From: Saprospirales bacterium
GTDB lineage: Bacteria > Bacteroidota > Bacteroidia > Chitinophagales > Saprospiraceae
Direction: 5' to 3'
Assembly: GCA_016711045.1 (NCBI GenBank)
Contig: JADJTT010000012.1
Span: 1-64,000 of the forward strand
Length of the DNA: 64,000 nt
Below the pieces are notes generated by a model. The model was not told where the DNA came from. It ran no database searches and saw only the letters and a list, made by a program, of their open reading frames with translations. Below are positions 54,110 to 62,487 of the stretch, piece after piece (the stretch's first letter is position 1; each line of letters opens with the position of its first letter). A program made the position numbers and the translations under genes.

Positions 54110-55057
54110 TTAAAACAGCCCTTGCAATTCCAGCTTAAAGCTATCCGCATAGTCTTTTAGATACGGATCGAAGTCGATTTCCATATCGTAAAAGGCGCCG
54201 CGGCTCACCGTGCCGAAATAGCCGGAGCCTACCTTGCCGTCGATCTGGCAACTCAATTTGAACCCCATCGACGTTTCGAAATAGGTGATGGTAAAGATCA
54301 ACCACTCCCGGCGTTCCTTGCAATCGATCGGAAGCCATTGGCAGATGAGCGAGGCGCGACTCTCCGTGATGACTTCTTTGCACAGATCCTTCACCTCAAA
54401 GCGCAATACCTGATCCTTTTCGCGCAAAAACACCCGGCCGGGTTGCCCCTCGCAGGTGGCGGCGCCGAAACGCTTGGCCGCGTACTCGTAAATCTTGTCA
54501 AAAACTTCCTTCCGCCGCGACGAGCTCCGGAATTCGGTCTCTATCACCTGGCTCTTGTTATTCAGGTCCGGCAATTGTACCTCAATGTCCCGGATCTCCG
54601 ATTTGCAGTTGTGCTTGAATACCTGTACCTGTCCATCCTCAAAGTAGATGCCCCGGATAAAACAGGGATCCGGCACGTGCACCACATCGTAGCTGCTGTA
54701 TAAGGCCACCCGTGCCTGGTCCTCGCGGATCTCCATCAATTGTACCAGTTTGTAAAAAAGGTGCTGCTCCAGCGTGATGGGATTTTTCTCCTCAAAAACG
54801 GTTTTCAACTGCTTCCATGTTTGGTAGACCGTATCCTCATCCGTGGTGTGAAAGCCCAGGTAAAGTGTGAGTTGCTCCGGCTCGACGAGGATGGCCTCCA
54901 CGCAGAGCGCTTCATCCAGATCCTCGTACTCCAGCCAGCGCTGGTAAAGGTCTTTTTGTTGGTGAAAAAAGGCGCTGTCCAGGGTCAGATCTTCCTGAGC
55001 AGAGAGCGGGGAAAGGCAGAGTGCCAGAAACAGGATAGGGAGAAGCAGGCGTGGCAT
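54110..55057 (-). CDS. Secreted protein of unknown function (315 aa)
   Basis: I do not recognise a family. A signal peptide (MPRLLLPILFLALCLSPLSAQ) is clear. The mature part is mixed alpha/beta with charged and aromatic residues and six or more cysteines (CVEA, DPCF, HNCK, ATCEG, DLCK, ICQW, DCKE), which could form disulfides in the periplasm. It ends 46 bases before the EAD11/membrane gene on the same strand, so it may be part of that transcript. No catalytic motif is seen. Confidence 0.75.
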   Translation of the reverse strand: MPRLLLPILFLALCLSPLSAQEDLTLDSAFFHQQKDLYQRWLEYEDLDEALCVEAILVEPEQLTLYLGFHTTDEDTVYQTWKQLKTVFEEKNPITLEQHLFYKLVQLMEIREDQARVALYSSYDVVHVPDPCFIRGIYFEDGQVQVFKHNCKSEIRDIEVQLPDLNNKSQVIETEFRSSSRRKEVFDKIYEYAAKRFGAATCEGQPGRVFLREKDQVLRFEVKDLCKEVITESRASLICQWLPIDCKERREWLIFTITYFETSMGFKLSCQIDGKVGSGYFGTVSRGAFYDMEIDFDPYLKDYADSFKLELQGLF

Positions 55058-55131
55058 AAAGGTGCGGTTTGAATAGTCCTTTCAAAAATAAGAAAAAAAT
55101 CCTGTCCATTCCCCCATCCCCATAATCCTGT

Positions 55132-56997
55132 TTAAAACACACTCACATACCCAAAATGCAGCTTCGGATTCCTGAAATCAAACCCCTGGTTGAACTGCTG
55201 CCCCACCGCTACACTGATCCCAAAGATCCCGACCGGGGTTTCAAAGGTGAGCCCCACACCCAGTCCCGCCGGACGATCGAACCGCCGGGTGGTCGTGGTG
55301 CGATCCTCCACGTAGCCGTAGTCGCCGAAGGCGTAGAGATAAGAATTGCCGTCGAGGAGGAGGCGGTATTCGAGGGAGAAGACAGAATAGAGGGTGGCGA
55401 AGATCGACTCTTCGTCGAAGCCTCGCAGCAACCGGTTGCCCCCGATGCGGATCTGCTCGTTGCGGTAAATGGATTGAGGAGAATACACCCAGCCGGAGCG
55501 GTTGCGCAGGTAGAGGGCGAAAGAGGAGAACACGGGGAAGAAATAGCCCACATCGCCCGTCAGGCGCACGAGGTAGGTCTTCTGATCGAGGGTATCGTAA
55601 AGGGTCGTGAAGTCAAACCCGGGGTCTTCGGGGTCTTGCAACCCGGTAATGGCGGGATTGGGCTCAATGGTCTTCGTGCCCGCGCTCGCCCGGGCGCCCA
55701 GGCTCCAGCCTTTGCGGGGATTGAACCGGTAGTCCAGCTTCTGCCAAAGGAGCTCCAGGCCAAATGCGTTGACCTGTACGTCGAGCGTAGAAGGCAACTG
55801 GCGCGTCTGCAACACGCGCTCCTGGTCGATAGAGATCAGGGAGGAGGAGCTGCGATTCCAGAATGCCCGCAGGTAGTTGCCCCCGGGCATGAGGTAGCGC
55901 AGGCCCAGGTCAAAGATCACGTCGTTAAAAGTGGAGTCGCGCTTGTATTGGTTGAAGCCCAGGTCAATGCCGAACGGGAGTTGGAGTAAATAGGGGTAGG
56001 TAAAAGCCAGTTCAAGTTCCTGGGTCCCCGGACGCAGTTGCTCAAATGACGCATAAATGCGCTCCCCCTTTCCAAAGGCATTCTGAAACTCCGCGTTGAA
56101 GGTACCTGTGATCAGCAGCTTGCGGGTTGGGCCCTCGTTATTAGTAGGTAATACCCCGACGAGAAAGTCCAGTCGGCTGGCTTTTTTTCGTTCGAGAAAT
56201 AATTTCAGGGCGGCTGTCTGCCCGAGGAATTCCACCACAGGGTCCTTGGTCTCCCGCACGAACGGCAGCTCCCGCAGCCGGTTGCGGGCCTCCAGCACCT
56301 TCCGGCGGCTATAGGGCGTGCCCGGACGAAGCCCCAGGTATTGCTGCAAGTAAACCGGCGCGAGCTTCACCTCCCCTTCCACCTGCACCGGCGCCCATTC
56401 AATCGCCGGACCACTTTCCCAATATAGGCCGGCCGTGAAGGCCGGCCCCTTCCAAGACAGGCTATCCAGCCAAATACGGGCAAATGGATAGCCCGCATTT
56501 TCCGCCTCCTCCAGCAGCGCCTCCTCCACCCCCCGTACGGGCGAATTACCATTCGCCCCTCTCTGCCCTGGCGAATTACCATTCGCCCCCCTCTGCCCTG
56601 GCGAATTACCATTCGCCCCTCCCCCCAAGAGCTTATCCCTATAAGCCCCCTCCCGAAACCGCACCTTCTCCAGCAACCATTCCGGCAAATTCCCATTCTC
56701 CAGGCTACTAAAGCGAAGCACCGGCCCCAGGTACAGGTGCGCGATCACCGTACTATCCCCCCATTCCAAACTATCCACTGAAGCAGTTAGGTACGCTTGG
56801 GCCTTGAACGCATTCAGGTTTTCTTCCAGAAAAAGAACCACCGCCGCCGAGTCGGCAAATGGGGCAATGGGTTTCTGCTGCTCGACCCAGGTCACGGCCA
56901 TACTATCCACAGCCTGCCACTGCAACCGGAGCTGTCCAAAAGCCGGCATGGCCAGGATCAAGCCTAAAAGGAGTAGTATATTTTTCGCAGAAATCAA
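55132..56997 (-). CDS. BamA/TamA-like outer-membrane beta-barrel protein with POTRA region
   Basis: 621 residues. Signal peptide (1-21, MPAFGQ), POTRA-like repeats (about 25-265), and an Omp85-type barrel (about 275-621) ending in a terminal Phe (KLHFGYVSVF). Near the C-terminus, GGNRLLRGFDEESIF corresponds to the (V/I)RG(F/Y) motif of the Omp85 family and FDRPAGLGVGLTFETPVGIFGISVAVGQ to the last strands. This family inserts or transports proteins or lipids at the outer membrane. A 32-residue insert (about 126-157) made of GANGNSPGQR repeats, encoded by palindromic DNA, interrupts the POTRA part in frame and is probably a surface loop. Confidence 0.9.
   Translation of the reverse strand: MISAKNILLLLGLILAMPAFGQLRLQWQAVDSMAVTWVEQQKPIAPFADSAAVVLFLEENLNAFKAQAYLTASVDSLEWGDSTVIAHLYLGPVLRFSSLENGNLPEWLLEKVRFREGAYRDKLLGGGANGNSPGQRGANGNSPGQRGANGNSPVRGVEEALLEEAENAGYPFARIWLDSLSWKGPAFTAGLYWESGPAIEWAPVQVEGEVKLAPVYLQQYLGLRPGTPYSRRKVLEARNRLRELPFVRETKDPVVEFLGQTAALKLFLERKKASRLDFLVGVLPTNNEGPTRKLLITGTFNAEFQNAFGKGERIYASFEQLRPGTQELELAFTYPYLLQLPFGIDLGFNQYKRDSTFNDVIFDLGLRYLMPGGNYLRAFWNRSSSSLISIDQERVLQTRQLPSTLDVQVNAFGLELLWQKLDYRFNPRKGWSLGARASAGTKTIEPNPAITGLQDPEDPGFDFTTLYDTLDQKTYLVRLTGDVGYFFPVFSSFALYLRNRSGWVYSPQSIYRNEQIRIGGNRLLRGFDEESIFATLYSVFSLEYRLLLDGNSYLYAFGDYGYVEDRTTTTRRFDRPAGLGVGLTFETPVGIFGISVAVGQQFNQGFDFRNPKLHFGYVSVF
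56527..56622. repeat. Tandem GGCGAATTACCATTCGCC palindromes inside the BamA-like gene
   Basis: Three 30-base units, each built on GGCGAATTACCATTCGCCC, translated on the minus strand as GANGNSPGQR, GANGNSPGQR and GANGNSPVRG. The first unit on the plus strand is preceded by CCCCCCGTACGG, exactly as in the repeat set at 53.43 kb, where the last peptide unit also ends SPVRG. Both sets keep the host frame. Confidence 0.9.
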
Positions 56998-57024
56998 ATT
57001 TGAGCTGAAAGTTGTTTATTTTTC

Positions 57025-57136
57025 ACCGCAAAGACGCAAAGGACGCTAAGAGACATTGCTTTCCCTTTTGTAGGAATTTTTTCAGTCCCCTTATGCAAAG
57101 CCAGGACCTCTTAGCGCGCTTAGCGCCTTCGCGGTT
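57025..57136. repeat. Second copy of the CGCAAAG...CTTAGCG inverted repeat
   Basis: Arms 57025-57052 and 57108-57136 pair at about 22 of 28 positions and share the words ACCGCAAAG and GCTAAGAG with the element at 48578-48674. It lies between the divergent BamA-like and hemW genes. Confidence 0.7.
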
Positions 57137-57160
57137 CATTTATCCCTAAAATAACGTATA

Positions 57161-57229
57161 CCCTTATAAACTCATAAACTTCATAAACCTTATAAACCTT
57201 ATAAACCTTATAAACCTTATAAACCTCCT
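57161..57229 (+). repeat. Tandem TATAAACCT repeat upstream of hemW
   Basis: Nine-base units (TATAAACCT and one-base variants) repeat about seven times and end only nine bases before the hemW start. They leave little room for a normal leader. Similar words occur at 20.6 kb. The run may contain the promoter or be variable in length. Confidence 0.7.
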
Positions 57230-57237
57230 AAACTTTT

Positions 57238-58359
57238 TTGCCAGGCCTCTACCTCCATATCCCTTTCTGCAAACAAGCTTGCCACTACTGCAACTTCCAC
57301 TTCTCCACGTCCCTGAAGTACAAGGAGGAGATGGTGCAGGCATTGGTGCGGGAACTGGAGTTGCAACGCGACTACCTCCAGGGCGCCTCCCTCGATACGA
57401 TCTATTTCGGTGGCGGGACACCCTCTCTGCTCAGCAGTGATGAGTTGCAGGCCATCTTTGATCAAATATACCGCCTTTTTCCCGTCGTCGCTGAGCCGGA
57501 AGTGACCCTCGAGGCCAATCCTGATGACCTGACGCAGGAGAAAGTAGACATGCTGCGCAAAAGCCCTGTCAATCGCCTCAGCATCGGCATCCAGTCGTTT
57601 GCGGAGGAAGACCTGCGCTTCATGAACCGCGCCCATTCGGCCGGGGAGGCATTGAGCTGCCTTCAGCGGGTAAAAGACGCCGGCTTCGAGAATAGTACTA
57701 TTGACCTCATCTACGGCTCGCCCACCACCTCTGACGCGCAGTGGGCCAAAAACCTGGATATTTTTTTCCAGTTTGACATCCCACATCTCTCTCCCTATTG
57801 CCTCACCGTCGAGCCCCAAACGGCTCTCGGTCATTTTGTCAAAAAAGGAAAGGTGCCGCCGGTCGATGAGGAGAAAGCCTCCCGCCAGTTCGAGTACCTG
57901 ATGGACACGATGGCTGTCCACGGCTATGAGCACTACGAGATCTCCAATTTCGCCAAACCGGGTCGGCATTCCAAACACAACTCCAGCTATTGGCTCGGCG
58001 AGCCATACTTGGGCATTGGCCCCGCCGCCCACTCATTCAACGGCGATACCCGCCAGTGGAACGTCGCCAATAACGCCCAATACCTTAAGGCACTTGCCGA
58101 AAGCCAGGCCCCCTACGAGCTGGAACCCCTCGCCCCCGCCAATCGGTATAATGAATACGTCATGACCAGCCTCCGTACCCAATGGGGCTGCGACCTCACC
58201 CTCATTCAATCCCTTCCCAAAGATTTTTCCGATCATTTCCTGGCTTCCATCCAGCCTTTCATGGCCGAAGGCCAGGTGGTTCGCCAAGGCTCCATCTTCA
58301 CGCTCAATCGCGCCGGTAAGCTGATTGCCGATCATATTGCGGCGGTGTGTTTTGTTTAG
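57238..58359 (+). CDS. hemW: HemW-like radical SAM protein (coproporphyrinogen III oxidase family)
   Basis: 373 residues. The radical SAM iron-sulfur motif CKQACHYC (Cys11, Cys15, Cys18) and IYFGGGTPSLLS (about 54-65) are clear, as are the HemW features NHSSYWLGEPYLGIGPAAHSF-like text (about 242-261) and the C-terminal winged-helix region. HemW is thought to be a heme chaperone rather than an oxygen-independent coproporphyrinogen oxidase; the CxxxCxxC without the extra Cys of HemN fits that. The start is the TTG at 57238 (MPGLYLHIPFC), since the family begins at this point and no ATG lies upstream. Confidence 0.9.
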   Translation: MPGLYLHIPFCKQACHYCNFHFSTSLKYKEEMVQALVRELELQRDYLQGASLDTIYFGGGTPSLLSSDELQAIFDQIYRLFPVVAEPEVTLEANPDDLTQEKVDMLRKSPVNRLSIGIQSFAEEDLRFMNRAHSAGEALSCLQRVKDAGFENSTIDLIYGSPTTSDAQWAKNLDIFFQFDIPHLSPYCLTVEPQTALGHFVKKGKVPPVDEEKASRQFEYLMDTMAVHGYEHYEISNFAKPGRHSKHNSSYWLGEPYLGIGPAAHSFNGDTRQWNVANNAQYLKALAESQAPYELEPLAPANRYNEYVMTSLRTQWGCDLTLIQSLPKDFSDHFLASIQPFMAEGQVVRQGSIFTLNRAGKLIADHIAAVCFV

Positions 58360-58374
58360 CGTTTAGAGTTTAAA

Positions 58375-58420
58375 GTGATGTGAAAGCCGCGGTGGCTTTG
58401 CCACCACGACCTCACTTCAC
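58375..58420. terminator. Imperfect hairpin after hemW
   Basis: GTGATGTGA...GGTGGC, loop TTT, GCCACC...TCACTTCAC. It starts 16 bases after the hemW stop and has no long U-run. It probably acts as a terminator or transcript-end stabiliser. Confidence 0.5.
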
Positions 58421-58469
58421 TCTCCACTTTCAACTTTCAACTAATTAAAAAACTTTTTGTTTAAAACTA

Positions 58470-58500
58470 TTGACTTTTTAAAACAAGTTGTTTATTTTTG
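58470..58500 (+). promoter_or_regulatory. Bacteroidota promoter for the antirepressor-like gene
   Basis: TTG at 58470-58472, 20 bases, then TATTTTTG at 58493-58500, a full match to TAnnTTTG. The predicted transcript starts near 58506, which rules out the in-frame TTG at 58498 and supports ATG 58522. Confidence 0.75.
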
Positions 58501-58521
58501 TTGAAACAAATCCAACAAACG

Positions 58522-59328
58522 ATGGAACTTCAGGTTTTGGTCAGTAAAAAAGGAACAAAGGTGGTACGGACGAGTGAACTGTACCAGGTTTTGGAACTGC
58601 CGGTAGCGCAGTATGCCCGCAATGTGAAGAAGTGGATAAACGATGTATACGAGTTCAGGGATGGGATCCGGAAGCCGGTGAAGATGCAGGATTTTGCCCC
58701 CCGTCCCACCAAGGATCCGCTATTGGAAGACTATTACTTCTCGATCGAGCTGGCGAAATTGATCACCCTCAATTCGCATAGCCGGGTGAAGCAAAAATAT
58801 GCGCGGTATTTATTCTCCCTGGAAGACAAGGTGGAAAATGCCGAGCTCTTGACGAAAGAACAAGTGGTGGCCGTGCTAGAGATGACGAAGGCGATGGGCC
58901 TGGTGTCCTGTCAGACCGCCAGCCAGCAGCGGCACCTGGAGACGTACGAACAGCGCAACGGCGGGAGCGCTGCCAATTGGTGGCAGTTCCGCTCCCGGCT
59001 GTTGGGCTACTCGCCCGACGAACTCCGGGAAAAAGCCGAAAAAGCAGGTAAAACCGCAAAAGGCAAATCCCAGCGCCAACTCCTCCTGGCGATGGATAAA
59101 TACGAAATGGTTCGCTCTGGTGTCATCGACCTCTTTATGGGCATGGGCAAATCGGAGCGATACGCCAGGAACCTGGGTGATCTGGCCAAGATCTTTGCCC
59201 GCGAGCTCCGCGTAGACATCTTTGACGACAGACCGGGAACGGCCCCCTCCTTTCTTCCCAATGTCAACAGCGCCGTAGTGCAAGAGATCAAGGGACAGGA
59301 GAGTGGGGCGTTGTTGGCGTTGTGGTAG
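58522..59328 (+). CDS. Antirepressor-like protein of unknown function
   Basis: 268 residues from ATG 58522. The N-terminal half (about 10-100: VVRTSELYQVLELPVAQYARNVKKWI, DYYFSIELAKLITLNSHSR, KYARYLFSLED) resembles phage AntA/AntB-type antirepressor domains, which bind DNA or repressors. The C-terminal half (about 115-268) is helical and basic and is not recognised. No phage genes flank it; it stands between hemW and a toxin-antitoxin pair under its own strong promoter, so it may be a domesticated regulator. The family link is by local similarity only. Confidence 0.55.
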   Translation: MELQVLVSKKGTKVVRTSELYQVLELPVAQYARNVKKWINDVYEFRDGIRKPVKMQDFAPRPTKDPLLEDYYFSIELAKLITLNSHSRVKQKYARYLFSLEDKVENAELLTKEQVVAVLEMTKAMGLVSCQTASQQRHLETYEQRNGGSAANWWQFRSRLLGYSPDELREKAEKAGKTAKGKSQRQLLLAMDKYEMVRSGVIDLFMGMGKSERYARNLGDLAKIFARELRVDIFDDRPGTAPSFLPNVNSAVVQEIKGQESGALLALW

Positions 59329-59395
59329 GATTGGTGAAGAACTTCAAACCAATAGAAATTGTTAATTTTATCTGGGTAACAGATAAAATTGACTT

Positions 59396-59617
59396 ATGGA
59401 GTCTACTATGATAAGAACCATCCTCAACGTTGAAAAGAACAACCTGACTATTTTAGTCCCTGACAATTTTCTGGGCAAGCAGGTAGAGATCATTGCTTTC
59501 ATCATTGACGAATCAAAACCTGAAGGTGTAATATTGAAAAAAGCAAAGGCTTTCTCCGCAATCCAATTAGATACCAAGGGATTTAAGTTTAATCGCGACG
59601 AAGCTAATGAACGATAG
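59396..59617 (+). CDS. Putative antitoxin of a PIN-domain toxin-antitoxin pair
   Basis: 73 residues with a beta-strand N-terminus (MIRTILNVEKNNLTILVPDN) and a charged C-terminus (FKFNRDEANER), the usual size and layout of antitoxins that precede VapC toxins in Bacteroidota. The last 11 bases overlap the toxin start, indicating coupled translation. The start may be ATG 59396 or ATG 59408. It would bind and inhibit the PIN nuclease and repress the operon. Family identity is inferred mainly from context. Confidence 0.75.
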   Translation: MESTMIRTILNVEKNNLTILVPDNFLGKQVEIIAFIIDESKPEGVILKKAKAFSAIQLDTKGFKFNRDEANER

Positions 59618-60014
59618 GGTTTTCCTGGATACCAATATCTTGATTTATTGCTATACTGGCACAGAACCTGAAAAACGTGCCAAAGCACTTGCGGTGGCTA
59701 ACCTGCCAAATGCGGTCATCAGCACTCAAGTACTGAAAGAATTCGCCAATACGCTTCGAAAAAAATTCAAACTGGAATGGAGTGCAATCCGCTCTACCCT
59801 TGCCGAAGTTCAGGAAAATTTTGAGGTGATGACAACCTCCACAACTTCCATTCATGCAGCTTGCATAATCGTGGAAAGATATAGGTTCTCATTTTATGAC
59901 AGCCTAATCCTCGTTGGTGCCATTGAAAGTGGCTGCTCAATATTGTATTCTGAAGATTTGCAGCATGGTCAAGTGATTGACACGATCTTAACCATAGAAA
60001 ATCCCCTTGTTTAG
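59607..60014 (+). CDS. vapC: VapC-like PIN-domain ribonuclease toxin
   Basis: 135 residues of the PIN fold. The acidic active-site residues are visible: Asp8 in VFLDTNIL, Glu45 in VLKEFANTL, Asp in SFYDSLILVGAIESGC and the last acidic pair in ILYSEDLQHG. PIN toxins cut tRNA or rRNA when the antitoxin is lost. It overlaps the antitoxin gene by 11 bases, and tRNA-Gly(CCC) follows 90 bases downstream, a common site of insertion for mobile modules. Confidence 0.88.
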   Translation: MNDRVFLDTNILIYCYTGTEPEKRAKALAVANLPNAVISTQVLKEFANTLRKKFKLEWSAIRSTLAEVQENFEVMTTSTTSIHAACIIVERYRFSFYDSLILVGAIESGCSILYSEDLQHGQVIDTILTIENPLV

Positions 60015-60060
60015 ACCATAAGTCTCCAAAAACTAAATTTGCTTTAGAACGCTAAAAACC

Positions 60061-60092
60061 TTTGCCCCAAACCAAAAAAGGTCGTAACTTGG
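60061..60092 (+). promoter_or_regulatory. Promoter of tRNA-Gly
   Basis: TTTG at 60061-60064, 20 bases, then TAACTTGG at 60085-60092 (7 of 8 matches to TAnnTTTG). The tRNA starts 12 bases later. Confidence 0.65.
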
Positions 60093-60103
60093 CACCCTGA
60101 TTA

Positions 60104-60176
60104 GCGGGAGTAGCTCAGTTGGTAGAGCATCAGCTTCCCAAGCTGAGGGTCGCGAGTTCGAATCTCGTTTCCCGCT
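60104..60176 (+). tRNA. tRNA-Gly (anticodon CCC)
   Basis: A 73-base cloverleaf. The acceptor stem GCGGGAG pairs with TTCCCGC. The D arm is GCTCAGTTGGTAGAGC, the anticodon arm TCAGC-TTCCCAA-GCTGA has CCC in the loop, and the T arm GCGAGTTCGAATCTCGT carries TTCGAAT. The 3' CCA is not encoded. It has its own promoter and terminator. Confidence 0.97.
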
Positions 60177-60193
60177 CATAAGAAAACCAGGTG

Positions 60194-60231
60194 AAAGGGG
60201 GATGAATCTAAGGTTTATCCCTCTTTTTTAT
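60194..60231 (+). terminator. Terminator of tRNA-Gly
   Basis: AAAGGGGGATGAA (60194-60206) pairs with TTTATCCCTCTTT (60214-60226) with two mismatches, followed by TTTTTA. It lies 17 bases past the tRNA. Confidence 0.75.
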
Positions 60232-60239
60232 TTGGGAAA

Positions 60240-62381
60240 TTACTCCTCCATCAACTGCTTCAATATCTCTATCGCTGCCTCCGCAATCTTAGTCCCAGGA
60301 CCAAAGATCCCAGCAACCCCCTGCTCGTACAACAAGTCGTAGTCTTGCTGCGGAATCACCCCGCCAACAACCACCAGGATATCCTCCCGGCCCAGCTTGG
60401 CTAGTGCTTCAAGGGTCTGAGGCACCAGGGTCTTATGTCCGGCTGCCAGAGACGAAATGCCCAGGATATGCACATCATTCTCCGCCGCCTGACGGGCAGC
60501 TTCCGCAGGGGTCTGGAATAGGGGACCCACATCTACGTCGAAACCCAGATCAGCAAAACTGGTGGCGATCACTTTGGCGCCCCGGTCGTGCCCGTCCTGA
60601 CCCAGCTTGGCAACCATGATCCGCGGACGGCGGCCTTCCTGCCGGGCAAAAAGATCAGCCAACTCGCGGGCTTTCCGGAAACTGTCTTCTTTTTCTCCCA
60701 TTTCTCCTGCATATACACCTGAAATAGAGTGGCTGTTGGCCTGGAAACGCCCGTAATGACGCTCCATGGCATAAGAGATCTCTCCAAGCGTAGCTCGTAC
60801 CCGGGCCGCTTCTACCGCCAATTCCAGTAAATTGCCTTCGCCTGATCGGGCGGCTTCGTAAATCGCTTCCAGTGCGGCCTGCACAGCTCCTTCGTCCCGG
60901 GTTGCTTTTACCTCATTTATCCGATTCACCTGGCTCTCCCGCACTGCCGAATTGTCGACCTGCAAGATGTCGATTGGCGGATCCTCTTCCTGCAACCTGA
61001 ATATGTTCACCCCTACCACCTGGTCTTTACCGCTGTCGATACGGGCCTGCTTGCGCGCAGCCGCCTCTTCGATCCGCATCTTCGGCACCCCGGCTTCTAT
61101 GGCCTTCGCCATGCCACCGAGCGATTCCACTTCCTCGATATGGGCCCAGGCCTTTTGCACGAGTTGATCAGTCAAATATTCTACATAATAGGATCCGGCC
61201 CAGGGATCGACAGCCTTCGTGATCGCGGTATCCTTCTGCAGGTACAGCTGCGTGTCGCGCGCGATCTTGGCCGAAAAATCGGTGGGCAACGCGATCGCTT
61301 CGTCGAGGGAGTTGGTATGGAGCGACTGTGTGCCGCCCAATACAGCTGCCAGTCCCTCGATACACGTGCGGGCTACATTGTTGAATGGATCTTGCTCGGT
61401 AAGGCTGTATCCGGATGTCTGACAATGCGTGCGCAAAGCCATCGACTTTTCTTGCATGGGGTTGAACTGATGCACCAGCTTGGACCACAACAACCGGCCG
61501 GCACGCATCTTGGCGATTTCCATGAAATGATTCATGCCGATACCCCAAAAGAAGGAAATGCGCGGGGCAAAGTCGTCGATATCGAGCCCCGTCCGGATGC
61601 CGGTGCGGAGGTATTCCAGTCCGTCGGCAAGGGTGTAGGCCAACTCCAGGTCAGCCGGGGCGCCTGCCTCATGCATGTGGTACCCACTGATGCTGATCGA
61701 GTTGAACTTGGGCATGCGCTTCGAAGTGAATGCAAAGATGTCGGCGATGAGCCGCATGGAGGGCCCCGGAGGATAGATGTACGTATTGCGTACCATGAAT
61801 TCCTTCAGGATATCATTCTGGATCGTACCACTCAACTGCTCCGGCTTCACCCCCTGCTCTTCCGCCGCGACAATGTAAAACGCCATGATGGGAATCACGG
61901 CCCCATTCATGGTCATAGACACCGACATCTCGTCGAGTGGGATTTGGTCAAACAGGATCTTCATATCTTCCACCGAGTCAATGGCCACCCCGGCCATGCC
62001 CACATCACCGGTCACCCGCTCATGGTCCGAGTCGTAGCCCCGGTGGGTGGCCAGATCGAAAGCGACCGATAATCCTTTCTGCCCTTGCGCCAGGTTGCGG
62101 CGGTAAAACGCATTGCTCTCTTCCGCAGTAGAAAAACCCGCATACTGCCGGATCGTCCACGGACGTATAGCGTACATCGAGCCGTAGGGGCCACGAAGAA
62201 ATGGCGGGATTCCCGACACAAAATCCAGATGTTCCAGTCCTTTTCGTTGCTCAGAGCCAAACACATGCAGGATTTGGATCTGCTCGGAGGTAGCCCATCC
62301 GTTGCCTCCCGTTCCTTCCGATCCCTTTATTTTGTAGACCCGGTTCCGGTCGTAGGGTAGTTTAGAATAATCTGGTCGCAT
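60240..62381 (-). CDS. scpA: Methylmalonyl-CoA mutase, catalytic large subunit
   Basis: 713 residues, normal for the family. The substrate-binding TIM barrel (about 20-560) includes GPYGSMYAIRPWTIRQYAGF, MNGAVIPIMAFYIVAAEEQGV and GGTQSLHTNSLDEAIALPT. The cobalamin-binding domain (about 575-713) has the base-off D-x-H-x-x-G signature in KLGQDGHDRGAKVIATSF, with the His that coordinates cobalt, followed by HILGISSLAAGH. It converts methylmalonyl-CoA to succinyl-CoA in propionate, odd-chain fatty-acid or branched amino-acid breakdown. The small subunit is not in the window. No cobalamin riboswitch is visible upstream. Confidence 0.96.
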   Translation of the reverse strand: MRPDYSKLPYDRNRVYKIKGSEGTGGNGWATSEQIQILHVFGSEQRKGLEHLDFVSGIPPFLRGPYGSMYAIRPWTIRQYAGFSTAEESNAFYRRNLAQGQKGLSVAFDLATHRGYDSDHERVTGDVGMAGVAIDSVEDMKILFDQIPLDEMSVSMTMNGAVIPIMAFYIVAAEEQGVKPEQLSGTIQNDILKEFMVRNTYIYPPGPSMRLIADIFAFTSKRMPKFNSISISGYHMHEAGAPADLELAYTLADGLEYLRTGIRTGLDIDDFAPRISFFWGIGMNHFMEIAKMRAGRLLWSKLVHQFNPMQEKSMALRTHCQTSGYSLTEQDPFNNVARTCIEGLAAVLGGTQSLHTNSLDEAIALPTDFSAKIARDTQLYLQKDTAITKAVDPWAGSYYVEYLTDQLVQKAWAHIEEVESLGGMAKAIEAGVPKMRIEEAAARKQARIDSGKDQVVGVNIFRLQEEDPPIDILQVDNSAVRESQVNRINEVKATRDEGAVQAALEAIYEAARSGEGNLLELAVEAARVRATLGEISYAMERHYGRFQANSHSISGVYAGEMGEKEDSFRKARELADLFARQEGRRPRIMVAKLGQDGHDRGAKVIATSFADLGFDVDVGPLFQTPAEAARQAAENDVHILGISSLAAGHKTLVPQTLEALAKLGREDILVVVGGVIPQQDYDLLYEQGVAGIFGPGTKIAEAAIEILKQLMEE

Positions 62382-62438
62382 AACTCCTCGATTTGCAAAT
62401 TGCCTGACTTAGCAAGCCCTCAAGGTACGGATTATGCC

Positions 62439-62480
62439 TTAATAAAGGAAGGAGCGCCAGTGCGCTCCTTCCTTTATTAA
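62439..62480. terminator. Strong hairpin after the TonB-like gene
   Basis: A perfect 19-bp stem (TTAATAAAGGAAGGAGCGC, 62439-62457, with its complement at 62462-62480) and a CAGT loop. It lies just past the minus-strand TonB-like stop at 62488 and in front of the mutase gene, and separates the two. Confidence 0.8.
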
Positions 62481-62487
62481 CCTCATT

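Noticed and set aside
61140..62072. A 310-residue plus-strand frame inside the methylmalonyl-CoA mutase gene
   Set aside because: It overlaps a highly conserved enzyme along its whole length and shows no motif.
62382..62440. A cobalamin riboswitch in front of methylmalonyl-CoA mutase
   Set aside because: The upstream gap is short and shows no B12-box-like conserved sequence.
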